In this document: one piece after another, positions 8,436 to 15,890 of the stretch
How the letters are laid out: the number at the start of each line of letters is the position of its first letter
How positions within the stretch are numbered: position 1 is the first letter of the stretch
The notes under the pieces: generated by a model
Databases searched by the model: none
What the model was told of the DNA's origin: nothing
Seen by the model: the letters and a program-made list of their open reading frames with translations, nothing else
Position numbers and translations under genes: made by a program
Source: JBGCDD01 sp045105075
Lineage (GTDB): Bacteria; Pseudomonadota; Alphaproteobacteria; Rhodobacterales; Rhodobacteraceae
DNA length: 18,457 nt
Assembly (NCBI GenBank): GCA_045105075.1
Contig: JBGCDD010000158.1
Span: forward strand, 1-18,457
Direction: 5' to 3'

Positions 8436-9557
8436 CTATTCGGCGGCCTCGGCAGCGGCATCCAGTTCGGCGGCTTTGCGTTCAACCTGTTCGACGATGT
8501 GTTCGACCATATCTTCGTTGCTTTGCTTGTGGCTTTGCTTGCCGGCCAGATAAACCATGCCCGACCCGGCCCCCCCGCCAGTAAAGCCTACATCGGTCAT
8601 CAGCGCCTCGCCGGGGCCATTTACAACACAGCCGATGATCGACAGGCTCATCGGCGTTTTGATATGTTCCAGCCGTTTTTCCAAGGCTTCGACCGTTTTG
8701 ATCACGTCAAAACCCTGACGCGCGCAGGACGGACAGCTGATGATGTTCACGCCGCGATGGCGCAGGCCCAGCGATTTCAGGATCTCGAAGCCAACCTTGA
8801 CCTCCTCCACCGGGTCCGCCGACAGCGACACACGGATCGTGTCGCCAATGCCCATCCACAACAGATTGCCCAGCCCGATGGCCGACTTGATGGTGCCGCT
8901 GACCAGCCCGCCCGCTTCGGTGATGCCCAGGTGAATCGGCGCGTCCGTGGCCTCGGCCAGCTTTTCGTAGGCCGCCGCCGACATGAACACATCCGACGCT
9001 TTGCAGCTGATCTTGAATTCGTGAAAATCGTTATCCTGCAAGATCTTGATGTGGTCGAGCCCGGACTCAACCATCGCATCCGGGCACGGCTCGCCGTATT
9101 TTTCCAACAGATGCTTTTCCAGCGATCCCGCGTTCACGCCGATGCGGATCGAACAATTGTGATCGCGCGCGGCTTTGATCACCTCGCGCACGCGCTTTTC
9201 ATCGCCGATATTGCCCGGATTGATCCGCAAACAGGCCGCGCCCGCCTCGGCCGCCTCGATCCCGCGTTTGTAATGAAAGTGAATGTCGGCCACGATCGGC
9301 ACCGGGCTTTCGCGCACAATTTCCTTGAGCGCAATCGCACTGTCCTGATCCGGCACAGAAACCCGAACGATATCTGCCCCCGCCTCGGCTGCGGCTTGCA
9401 CCTGGGCGATGGTGCCCGGAATATCCGTGGTCAACGTGTTGGTCATGGTCTGTACCGCAATGGGCGCATCGCCACCCACCGGCACCGAGCCGACCATGAT
9501 TTGACGTGATTTGCGTCGGTAAATATTGCGCCAGGGGCGAATGTGGTTCAGCGACAT
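8436..9557 (-). CDS. ispG: 4-hydroxy-3-methylbut-2-en-1-yl diphosphate synthase (flavodoxin), GcpE
   Basis: This is the [4Fe-4S] enzyme of the MEP isoprenoid pathway that converts MEcPP to HMBPP. The 373 residues fit the bacterial two-domain form: an N-terminal TIM barrel (VGSVPVGGDAPIAVQTMTNT, ADIHFHY, LRINPGNIG, RIGVNAGSLE) and a C-terminal ferredoxin-like domain. The cluster ligands are Cys275 and Cys278 (ISCPSCARQG), Cys310 (GCVVNGPGE) and Glu316. The start is ATG at 9557, giving MSLNHIRPWRNI. The frame stays open for 44 further codons upstream, but those lie across the intergenic gap and into the rodZ end with no family-like sequence. rodZ is 70 bases upstream on the same strand, matching the rodZ-ispG order of E. 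coli. A GC-rich hairpin (9599-9615, GGCCC/GGGCC) without a T run lies in the gap. Confidence 0.96.
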   Translation of the reverse strand: MSLNHIRPWRNIYRRKSRQIMVGSVPVGGDAPIAVQTMTNTLTTDIPGTIAQVQAAAEAGADIVRVSVPDQDSAIALKEIVRESPVPIVADIHFHYKRGIEAAEAGAACLRINPGNIGDEKRVREVIKAARDHNCSIRIGVNAGSLEKHLLEKYGEPCPDAMVESGLDHIKILQDNDFHEFKISCKASDVFMSAAAYEKLAEATDAPIHLGITEAGGLVSGTIKSAIGLGNLLWMGIGDTIRVSLSADPVEEVKVGFEILKSLGLRHRGVNIISCPSCARQGFDVIKTVEALEKRLEHIKTPMSLSIIGCVVNGPGEALMTDVGFTGGGAGSGMVYLAGKQSHKQSNEDMVEHIVEQVERKAAELDAAAEAAE

Positions 9558-9627
9558 GTCCGAAAAACCCGCGTTGAGACTCTGTTGGGGCGACCATAGG
9601 CCCCGGCTCCGGGCCGCGCAATGGCGC

Positions 9628-10851
9628 TTACGGCTGCAAGGGCTGCGTTGTTTGCGCCTCGGCGACCATACGGGCCAGATCGCGGTCACGGTTCAGATCG
9701 GCAACCTCAAACCGTTCCATCACCGTGGCGATGGACAACGGCAGATTTGAGGTGACCGTGCCGCTGCGCCCAACGGGGCCAAAATGCTCTTCCCCGTCCA
9801 GCGTGAAATAGATCGCACCGGATTCGCCGGTGCGCAGGGTTGGCGGTTCTTCCAACGCGGGCACAGCATAAGTGTCGCCCCGCTCCATCGTGCCCTCATA
9901 GATCACCGACCCGTCGACGGCCTGAACCCGCACCCACGAGGTGCGCACAGCCACAAAGCTGAGCTGTGGTTTGAGGTCTTCAAACACCTGCGGCACGACA
10001 CTTGCGACGATCTGATCCACCGCCAGGCCCAGATCATCAGGCGCCTGGGGGGCTTGCACAACGCGCGGCGCTTGCGGAATAACCGGGGCTGTAAAGGTGC
10101 CAACAGTGCGCGGATCAAGCGTGGAAATCGGAGCGTCGCGCGCCACAAGCACAGGCAAGTCCAGCGCGGGCGGTCGATAAAGACGATCGAGCGCTTCCGC
10201 GGTGGGCGCTTGCAAACCCGCAGAGGTTTGCCCTGCTGCGCGCTCAAGCGGGTCGAGATCAGACAGAACCAAAGGCGCTTGATCCACCGGCGCGAATTGC
10301 ACCTGTTGGACTTCTTTCAAAACCGACCAGCCGCCATAGCCAATGCCCACGATCAAGCCCAGCAACACCAATGTCGAGCCAATCGCGCGGGGTTCTATTT
10401 GGCTGAAAAGCCCATCTCCCACGGGCGCAAACGGCGTGTTTGGCGCCGTAAACGGATCACGCTCGGACACCAGTCCAACTGATTTTTCGCGTTTTTTGGA
10501 TTTTTTGACCACCGAGGCTTCGGCGGACATTCCATGGGCCACAGAAAAACCGCTTTCCTCGCAGAAAACGGTAAACGCGTCGTCCGGGTTCATGCCCAGG
10601 TAGCGCGCATAGGACCGCACGTAGCCGGCGATGAAACCGGGCGTGTCAAAGGCGGACGGATCAGAGTTTTCAATGGCCGCGATGTAGGAGGCTTTGATGC
10701 GCAATTCGCGCTGTACGTCGAGCAAAGATTTGCCCATCGTCGCCCGTTCGCCCCGCATCATGTCGCCGAGACGCAGATCGAAATCGTCAAACCCTTTGGG
10801 TTTTACGATTTCTTTCTCTTCTGATTTGCGCGGTGTCCTGCGCCCAATCAT
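9628..10851 (-). CDS. rodZ: RodZ-like membrane-anchored HTH protein
   Basis: RodZ links MreB filaments to the wall-elongation machinery and helps set cell shape. The 407 residues show the family order. A basic N-terminus leads into an Xre-like HTH_25 domain (about 24-100, with GKSLLDVQRELRI, YIAAIENSD and PGFIAGYVRSYARYLG). A basic linker (115-125) and one transmembrane segment (about 157-178) follow. Next come a long proline-rich periplasmic linker (about 190-290) and a C-terminal DUF4115 domain (about 297-382, SFVAVRTSWVRVQ, GDTYAVP, GNL-like loop TSNLPLS). The start is ATG at 10851, with GGGG about eight bases upstream; the longer frame to 10884 adds nothing family-like. Being next to ispG supports the call, since the same pair occurs in E. 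coli. hemA ends 124 bases upstream, leaving room for a separate promoter. Confidence 0.9.
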   Translation of the reverse strand: MIGRRTPRKSEEKEIVKPKGFDDFDLRLGDMMRGERATMGKSLLDVQRELRIKASYIAAIENSDPSAFDTPGFIAGYVRSYARYLGMNPDDAFTVFCEESGFSVAHGMSAEASVVKKSKKREKSVGLVSERDPFTAPNTPFAPVGDGLFSQIEPRAIGSTLVLLGLIVGIGYGGWSVLKEVQQVQFAPVDQAPLVLSDLDPLERAAGQTSAGLQAPTAEALDRLYRPPALDLPVLVARDAPISTLDPRTVGTFTAPVIPQAPRVVQAPQAPDDLGLAVDQIVASVVPQVFEDLKPQLSFVAVRTSWVRVQAVDGSVIYEGTMERGDTYAVPALEEPPTLRTGESGAIYFTLDGEEHFGPVGRSGTVTSNLPLSIATVMERFEVADLNRDRDLARMVAEAQTTQPLQP

Positions 10852-10938
10852 ACTTTCTGCCCCATGTCTGCCTGCCGTGCCCACCGTAAGCGCCCGGAAT
10901 CACCTCAGCGACTCGCCCGCGCCTTTTGTGCACCGACA

Positions 10939-10967
10939 TTAACACAGTGCAAGTCGTTTGCACACAA
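10939..10967 (-). promoter_or_regulatory. Candidate rodZ promoter overlapped by a GTGCAA-N5-TTGCAC palindrome
   Basis: On the minus strand TTGTGT (10967-10962) is spaced 17 bases from TGTTAA (10944-10939), in the hemA-rodZ gap. A perfect inverted repeat GTGCAA-GTCGT-TTGCAC (10947-10963) lies between these elements, where a bound repressor would block polymerase. Neither element is proven. Confidence 0.3.
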
Positions 10968-10975
10968 GCCGTGCG

Positions 10976-12199
10976 TCAGCCCGCAAGCTCGGCGCGATTT
11001 AGCGCACAATGCGACCAAAGATTGTCCATCGCTCTGACCAGGTGATCCATCTCGCGCGGCCCATGCACCGGCGACGGGGTAAAGCGCAGCCGTTCTGTGC
11101 CACGTGGCACCGTTGGAAAGTTGATTGGCTGCACGTAAATGCCGTATTCGCCCAACAACATATCACTGAGTTTTTGCGTGTGCACCGGATCGCCGACCAT
11201 CACCGGCACGATATGACTACCATGATCAATGATCGGCAAACCCATTGCTTTCAGACGAGTCTTGAGGACTCTGGCCTGAGTTTGGTGCTGCTCGCGAATG
11301 TCAGGCGCGCGTTTGAGAAACGCCACCGACGCCGCAGCGCCCGCCGCAACTGCGGGCGGCAGAGACGTGGTAAAGATAAATCCTGGTGCATAGGAGCGGA
11401 TCGCGTCGCACATCTTGTGGGAGGCCGCTATGTAACCCCCCATTACGCCATAGGCTTTGGCCAGCGTGCCGTTGATAATGTCCAAGCGGTGCATCAATCG
11501 GTCGCGCTCTGCGACGCCAGCACCGCGGGGCCCGTACATGCCCACTGCGTGCACTTCGTCGATATAAGTCAGCGCATTGAATTCATCAGCCAGATCGCAA
11601 ATCGCTTCGATCGGGCCAAAATCACCGTCCATCGAATAGATCGACTCAAATGCAATCACTTTGGGCACATCCGGGTCATCAGCGGCGAGCAGTTGGCGAA
11701 GATGGTCCACATCGTTGTGCCGGAAGATCCGTTTGGCACCGCCATTGCGGCGCACACCTTCGATCATGCTGGCATGGTTCAGCGCATCCGAATAAATGAT
11801 CAGGCCGGGAAACAGCTTTGGCAATGTGCTGAGCGTAGCGTCATTGGCGATGTAGGCGCTGGTGAACAACAACGCGCTTTGCTTGCCGTGCAGATCAGCC
11901 AGCTCGGCCTCAAGCCGCTTGTGATAGACCGTTGTGCCCGAAATATTGCGCGTCCCGCCCGAACCCGCACCGGTGGCCTGCAACGCGGATTGCATCGCCT
12001 CAAGCACGACCGGATGCTGGCCCATGCCCAGGTAATCATTGCCGCACCACACGGTTATGTCACGTTCGGTGCCGTCGGGTTGCGTCCAGACCGCATTGGG
12101 GAAATTGCCATTGCGCCGTTCGATATCAATGAACGTGCGATACCTGCCTTCTTCGTGAAGCCGTGCAATCGCTGTGTCGAGCTTTGCGGTATAATCCAC
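10976..12199 (-). CDS. hemA: 5-aminolevulinate synthase
   Basis: This PLP enzyme condenses glycine and succinyl-CoA into 5-aminolevulinate, the first step of tetrapyrrole synthesis by the C4 (Shemin) route typical of alphaproteobacteria. The 407 residues match Rhodobacter enzymes. Visible features are YRTFIDIER (Arg21, substrate carboxylate), WCGNDYLGM, GSGGTRNISGT, HASMIEG, IDEVHAVGMYGPRGAG (Asp214, His217) and GTLAKAYGVMGGY with Schiff-base Lys248, the numbering known for the R. capsulatus enzyme. The start is GTG at 12199, preceded by GGGGGGAG. Upstream lie a TATAAT -10 box and a perfect FNR/FnrL site, so oxygen-controlled expression is likely. rodZ follows on the same strand after 124 bases. 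Confidence 0.97.
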   Translation of the reverse strand: MDYTAKLDTAIARLHEEGRYRTFIDIERRNGNFPNAVWTQPDGTERDITVWCGNDYLGMGQHPVVLEAMQSALQATGAGSGGTRNISGTTVYHKRLEAELADLHGKQSALLFTSAYIANDATLSTLPKLFPGLIIYSDALNHASMIEGVRRNGGAKRIFRHNDVDHLRQLLAADDPDVPKVIAFESIYSMDGDFGPIEAICDLADEFNALTYIDEVHAVGMYGPRGAGVAERDRLMHRLDIINGTLAKAYGVMGGYIAASHKMCDAIRSYAPGFIFTTSLPPAVAAGAAASVAFLKRAPDIREQHQTQARVLKTRLKAMGLPIIDHGSHIVPVMVGDPVHTQKLSDMLLGEYGIYVQPINFPTVPRGTERLRFTPSPVHGPREMDHLVRAMDNLWSHCALNRAELAG

Positions 12200-12253
12200 G
12201 CGCTCCCCCCTTTTATCTGCCTGTCCGGACCAAGAAACTGGTACTTTGGATCG

Positions 12254-12281
12254 ATTATAGATCTATTTCGACCTGTTCAAC
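12254..12281 (-). promoter_or_regulatory. Predicted hemA promoter
   Basis: A perfect TATAAT (12259-12254, minus strand) is preceded at 16 bases by GTTGAA (or at 15 by TTGAAC). Transcription would begin at an A at 12247 or 12246, leaving a leader of about 47 bases before the GTG. The weak -35 is usual for activator-dependent promoters. Confidence 0.6.
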
Positions 12282-12310
12282 TGACTAGACCTGCGCGTCA
12301 TGTCGCAGCC

Positions 12311-12324
12311 TTGATCTGGATCAA
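12311..12324. promoter_or_regulatory. FnrL/FNR-type binding site upstream of hemA
   Basis: TTGATCTGGATCAA is a perfect match to the TTGAT-N4-ATCAA consensus. Its centre (12317.5) lies 70.5 or 71.5 bases upstream of the predicted hemA transcription start, the spacing used by class I FNR activation. FnrL control of hemA is known in Rhodobacter; here it is inferred from the site. Confidence 0.75.
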
Positions 12325-12355
12325 TTCGACCAAATTGGAGCTTTGGCACGCTTGG

Positions 12356-12371
12356 GTCAGGTATTCCTGAC
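12356..12371. repeat. 16-bp palindrome GTCAGG-TATT-CCTGAC, possible operator
   Basis: A perfect 6-4-6 inverted repeat, 31 bases beyond the FnrL box on the side away from hemA. It is not an FNR site. It could bind a dimeric regulator acting on hemA or on a rightward transcript. No family is assigned. Confidence 0.4.
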
Positions 12372-12487
12372 TACCGGGCAAGTTGGTTCTGGGTCACATT
12401 CACAGGTATTAACGATCTGCTGTATTTCTCGTAAGGTATTGTTTTTATGACCAGTGTCGTGGGGGTATGGCCACATTAGACGAGTTT

Positions 12488-12540
12488 GACCGCCAGAGTC
12501 GGGGCAATTTTTCTACCCTCTGTGACGCTGGCGGTCAGTT
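12488..12540 (+). terminator. Long inverted repeat followed by T-rich tail: possible terminator or small-RNA end
   Basis: Arms GACCGCCAGAGTC (12488-12500) and GACGCTGGCGGTC (12524-12536) pair over 13 positions with one mismatch, enclosing 23 bases, and are followed by AGTTTT. The loop can add a short GGG/CCC pairing. The tail is short for an intrinsic terminator, so a small RNA structure or attenuator is equally possible. Confidence 0.4.
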
Positions 12541-12580
12541 TTCACCAGTTTAGGCGTGGCTTTTTTCAGACCCACACAAT

Positions 12581-12602
12581 TTCCAATCTGGTTCCAATCT
12601 GG
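12581..12602. repeat. Perfect 11-bp tandem repeat
   Basis: TTCCAATCTGG occurs twice with no spacer. The period is close to one helical turn, so it could be a binding site, or it could be a slippage product. Confidence 0.6.
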
Positions 12603-12689
12603 ATAAACTTTTTGCGATTTGGGGCGAAGGCTGGACATGCCCCCCCTCCCTGTTAGTTTGCCGGCGTGTTTGCCAGAAAGGACGCGCCG

Positions 12690-14069
12690 ATGTCACTTGA
12701 TTCCGTTTTGGAACGCATTGATTCCGACTTGCCCGACGCGATCGAGCGCCTCTTGGATTTGCTGCGCATCCCCTCGATTTCGACCGATCCCGCATTCAAA
12801 ACCGATTGCGAAACGGCCGCGGATTGGTTGGTCGATGATCTGAACGGGCTTGGGATCGCGACCCAAAAACGCCCCACAACAGGACATCCGATGGTGGTCG
12901 GGCATCTGAACGGGCCCGGTCCGCATTTGCTGTTTTACGGTCACTATGACGTGCAACCTGTTGATCCGCTTGAGTTATGGGATCGCGACCCGTTTGATCC
13001 CGAACTGCAGGACACCGCCAAAGGCCAGGTGATCCGGGGGCGTGGATCGTCCGATGACAAGGGCCAGTTGATGACGTTCATCGAGGCTTGCCGCGCCTGG
13101 AAGGCGGTCCATGGCACCCTGCCCTGCAAGCTGACGTTTTTTCTGGAAGGCGAGGAAGAAAGCGGCTCGCCCAGCCTTGTGCCGTTCATGAAGGACAACG
13201 CGGCCGAGCTGAAATCCGATCTGGCGCTGATCTGCGACACGGGTCTGTTCGAAAGCCGCGTGCCTGCGATCACCACCATGTTGCGCGGGCTTTTGGGCGA
13301 AGAGGTCACCATCACCGGCCCCGACAAGGACCTGCATTCGGGCATGTATGGCGGCGCTGCGCTCAATCCGGTTCGGGTGTTGGCGCGCATCATCGCGTCG
13401 CTCCATGACGACACCGGGCGCATCACGGTGCCTGGGTTTTACGATGGCGTGACCGAGCTGAGCGATGAGATGCGTGCGCAGTGGCAAGGCCTGGCCTTTG
13501 ATCATGCTGGGTTTTTGGGCGATGTGGGCCTGTCCCATCCCGCCGGCGAGCAGGATCGCACTCCGCTCGAGATGATCTGGTCGCGCCCCACCTGTGAAGT
13601 GAACGGCATCATCGGTGGCTATACCGGCGATGGGTTCAAAACTGTGCTGCCTTCGCAAGCCAGTTGCAAAATCAGCTTTCGGTTGGTCGGCGATCAGGAT
13701 CCATTGGTGATCCGCGACGCGTTTCGCAAAATGGTCACCGATATGCTGCCCCCAGATTGCTCGGTTGAATTTTCGGATCACGGCGCTTCCAAAGCCGGCG
13801 CGTTTGACGCCACAGGCCCGGCATTTGAGGCGGCGCGCCGTGCGTTGTCGGATGAGTGGCCCGACCCTGCCGCCTATATCGGCAGTGGTGGTTCGATCCC
13901 GATTGCCGGGCATTTTCAAAACCTTCTGGGCACCACGCCAATGCTGGTCGGGTTTGGCAAGGATGACGACCAAATCCACTCGCCCAACGAAAAATACGAC
14001 CTTGAGAGCTTTCACAAAGGCATCCGCAGCTGGGCCCGCATTCTGGCCGCGCTGAGCAAAGCCGACTGA
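12690..14069 (+). CDS. M20-family metallopeptidase (dipeptidase-like)
   Basis: This is a di-zinc amidohydrolase of the M20 family, likely a cytoplasmic dipeptidase or related carboxypeptidase. Its 459 residues match the carnosinase-like branch. Metal and catalytic residues are visible: GHYDVQP (His85, Asp87), SSDDKG (Asp122 bridging), EGEEESGS (Glu156 base, Glu157 ligand), CDTG (Asp183) and the C-terminal DDQIHSPNEKY (His430). The lid/dimerisation domain spans roughly 195-380, including LHSGMYGG. The start is ATG at 12690, with AAAGGA seven bases upstream; an in-frame GTG at 12666 has no such site. The stop is one base before the next gene, so the two are translated from one transcript. The actual peptide substrate cannot be told. 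Confidence 0.94.
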   Translation: MSLDSVLERIDSDLPDAIERLLDLLRIPSISTDPAFKTDCETAADWLVDDLNGLGIATQKRPTTGHPMVVGHLNGPGPHLLFYGHYDVQPVDPLELWDRDPFDPELQDTAKGQVIRGRGSSDDKGQLMTFIEACRAWKAVHGTLPCKLTFFLEGEEESGSPSLVPFMKDNAAELKSDLALICDTGLFESRVPAITTMLRGLLGEEVTITGPDKDLHSGMYGGAALNPVRVLARIIASLHDDTGRITVPGFYDGVTELSDEMRAQWQGLAFDHAGFLGDVGLSHPAGEQDRTPLEMIWSRPTCEVNGIIGGYTGDGFKTVLPSQASCKISFRLVGDQDPLVIRDAFRKMVTDMLPPDCSVEFSDHGASKAGAFDATGPAFEAARRALSDEWPDPAAYIGSGGSIPIAGHFQNLLGTTPMLVGFGKDDDQIHSPNEKYDLESFHKGIRSWARILAALSKAD

Positions 14070-14070
14070 T

Positions 14071-14949
14071 ATGCCCCAGACCATACCCGGTTTTGACGAC
14101 CATGTGATCGCGGTCAATGACCAATCCATCGCCTGTTCGGTGGGTGGATCAGGCCCGCCGGTCTTGCTGCTGCATGGGTTTCCGCAAATGCGCGCCATGT
14201 GGCATGCGATTGGTCCGCAACTGGCCGCGCATTTCACCGTGGTGGCGGCGGATCTGCGCGGATACGGCGACAGTTCCAAACCCGAAGGCGTGGCCAATTA
14301 TGCCTTTCGCGAGATGGCCCGCGATCAGGTCGCGCTGATGGCGCATTTGGGGTTTGATCAGTTCCATCTGGTTGGCCATGACCGGGGCGCGCGCACCGCG
14401 CATCGCCTTGCGCTGGACAGCCCCGAAGCTGTGTTGTCCCTGACGGTGATGGACATCATCCCCACACATCTGTTGTTGACCGAATTGCGCCGGGATGTGG
14501 CAAAGGCCTATTACCATTGGTTTTTTCTGGCCCAACCCAGCCCTTTCCCCGAAACCATGATTGGTCAGGACCCGGATTACTATTTCGAACAGTGCCTGAC
14601 CACATGGGACTTCGGCGAGTTGGATGACTTCGACGCCGAGGCGCTGTTTGCGTATCGTCAAAGCTGGCGCTGGCCCGATTGCATCACCGCGATGTGCAAC
14701 GATTACCGCGCCGCCATTGATGTTGATGTGCTCCAGGACGGCATCGATCTGGGGCGCAAAGTGACGGCTCCGGCATTGGTGATGTATGGCGCAGATGGGG
14801 CGATGGCCAAAGCCTATGACATTCCCGCAACCTGGGCTGACCGGCTGGAAAACATGCGCGCAGTTGCGATGCCGGGCGGACATTTCTTTCCCGATCTTCA
14901 ACCCGATGACACCGCCCGCGCTTTGTTGGGCTTTTTGCCCCGCGCCTAG
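14071..14949 (+). CDS. Alpha/beta hydrolase, predicted haloacetate (fluoroacetate) dehalogenase
   Basis: This 292-residue alpha/beta hydrolase closely resembles fluoroacetate dehalogenases, which replace the halogen of haloacetates with hydroxyl through an ester intermediate. Visible residues are HGFPQ (35-39, oxyanion region) and DLRGYGDSSKP. GHDRGARTAHRLALD carries nucleophile Asp104, with Arg105 and Arg108 for the carboxylate. MDIIP has the acid Asp128. YYHWFFLAQPSPFPE has His149 and Trp150 of the halide pocket, NDYRAA has Tyr212, and PGGHFFPD has the base His271. This is the whole set known from the Rhodopseudomonas enzyme, although related epoxide hydrolases share part of it. There is no signal peptide, so it is cytoplasmic. 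It follows the M20 gene by one base, and its stop shares the palindrome CTAG with the stop of the convergent glycosyltransferase gene. Confidence 0.85.
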   Translation: MPQTIPGFDDHVIAVNDQSIACSVGGSGPPVLLLHGFPQMRAMWHAIGPQLAAHFTVVAADLRGYGDSSKPEGVANYAFREMARDQVALMAHLGFDQFHLVGHDRGARTAHRLALDSPEAVLSLTVMDIIPTHLLLTELRRDVAKAYYHWFFLAQPSPFPETMIGQDPDYYFEQCLTTWDFGELDDFDAEALFAYRQSWRWPDCITAMCNDYRAAIDVDVLQDGIDLGRKVTAPALVMYGADGAMAKAYDIPATWADRLENMRAVAMPGGHFFPDLQPDDTARALLGFLPRA

Positions 14950-15818
14950 ATCACGCCGTTGAACCGGTCAGGCAACACATACTGCGTGTCGTAATCGGGA
15001 CGGTCAAACTCCCAATAACCGGTGTCGCCGCGGGCTTTCCAACTGCGCTGCATTTTGCGTCTGAGCGGACCCATCTCGAATCCACTTTGCAGATCAAGCT
15101 CTTGAAATTCTTCAAAAACAGCGCGGTCTTCACCACGTGCTTCGGCGAACCAATGCCGCCCGATCGCGGCCTCTTTCACCGTGGCACCAGTGGCTTTGGT
15201 CACCTCGTTGCGCCGGTTCATCACTTCGGAATAAGCGGGCAGATCGCAGAATTTCAAATGCATCAGGTACAGATGTTCTGGCGTGTGAAGTTTCTGATAC
15301 TGTGTAAAATGCCCACCCCGCGCAATTTTGGTGCCCACCGACACAACGCAGGGCTTGGAATAATGCGGCGCCGGACGCACATGGCGGCGTGGACCCAAGA
15401 TGTGATCACCCACGACCTCAGGCTCCAGATCGATGCGGTGAATGACCTCAAGCCCCAGCGGTGTCAGCACCCGGTTGGCGGGCACGCTGGTCAGGAACCC
15501 AAGCAGATCCCCGCCCGCATCCGGGTCAAGCACCACCAATTCATCGACATCGCCGACAATCACATGGTTATAGTAACAGCGCAGCCCCATGACGAAATTG
15601 TTCAGCATCCGCCAACGTTTCATGTCGAAATTCTTGTGCGCATCTCCGGGAATCGCGATCACGTTGCACCCGGCGGCAAGTTCGGCCACCTCGGCGCCAC
15701 CGCCATGGTTAACCACATAGCAATTCTGCCGCCCGAACAGCCCGCCATAGTGGCGCAACCACGCCTTCAGGAAGAACGCATCATCACGCACCATCGTCAA
15801 CGCGGCCACTGTTTGCAT
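14946..15818 (-). CDS. Glycosyltransferase family 2-like protein
   Basis: This 290-residue protein starts MQTVAALTMVRDDAFFLKAW, the typical N-terminus of the Glyco_tranf_2_4 group (GT-A fold). It carries DVDELVVLD (90-98) as the metal-binding DxD-like motif, and KRWRMLNNFVMG before it. These enzymes transfer sugars to polysaccharides or other surface acceptors; donor and acceptor are unknown here. There is no membrane segment or signal peptide, so it should act in the cytoplasm. The start is ATG at 15818, with AGGG eight bases upstream. It is divergent from a sulfotransferase-like gene 72 bases away, which suggests a joint role in a decorated exopolysaccharide or glycoconjugate. It ends in the shared CTAG with the dehalogenase gene. 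Confidence 0.85.
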   Translation of the reverse strand: MQTVAALTMVRDDAFFLKAWLRHYGGLFGRQNCYVVNHGGGAEVAELAAGCNVIAIPGDAHKNFDMKRWRMLNNFVMGLRCYYNHVIVGDVDELVVLDPDAGGDLLGFLTSVPANRVLTPLGLEVIHRIDLEPEVVGDHILGPRRHVRPAPHYSKPCVVSVGTKIARGGHFTQYQKLHTPEHLYLMHLKFCDLPAYSEVMNRRNEVTKATGATVKEAAIGRHWFAEARGEDRAVFEEFQELDLQSGFEMGPLRRKMQRSWKARGDTGYWEFDRPDYDTQYVLPDRFNGVI

Positions 15819-15890
15819 CTTGCTGCCCTGCTGGAGTGTTTTTTCTTATCCTTACAGACCTGTTGGCTATAAGAGAATCCTCAATAATCT

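Larger units (their letters stand above)
12200..12689. other. 490-base noncoding region between divergent hemA and M20 peptidase genes
   Basis: This stretch holds no convincing gene. It contains the hemA promoter and FnrL box on the left, a second 16-bp palindrome (12356-12371), and three copies of AGGTATT (12359, 12404, 12434). It also holds a long inverted repeat (12488-12536), an 11-bp tandem repeat (12581-12602) and the ribosome site of the M20 gene (AAAGGA, 12677-12682). Base composition is closer to 50% GC than in the flanking genes. Two tiny frames (12447-12479, 10 residues, and 12467-12553, 28 residues) lack good ribosome sites. Confidence 0.7.

Noticed and set aside
8280..9509. 409-codon plus-strand frame
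   Set aside because: Most of it is antisense to ispG, and its start lies inside the PEP mutase-like gene.
12467..12553. 28-codon frame, ATG at 12467
   Set aside because: The G-rich stretch ends only one base before the ATG, too close to act as a ribosome site, and the frame is mostly formed by the inverted repeat.
12975..14297. 440-codon minus-strand frame
   Set aside because: Antisense to the M20 peptidase, whose metal-binding motifs are complete.
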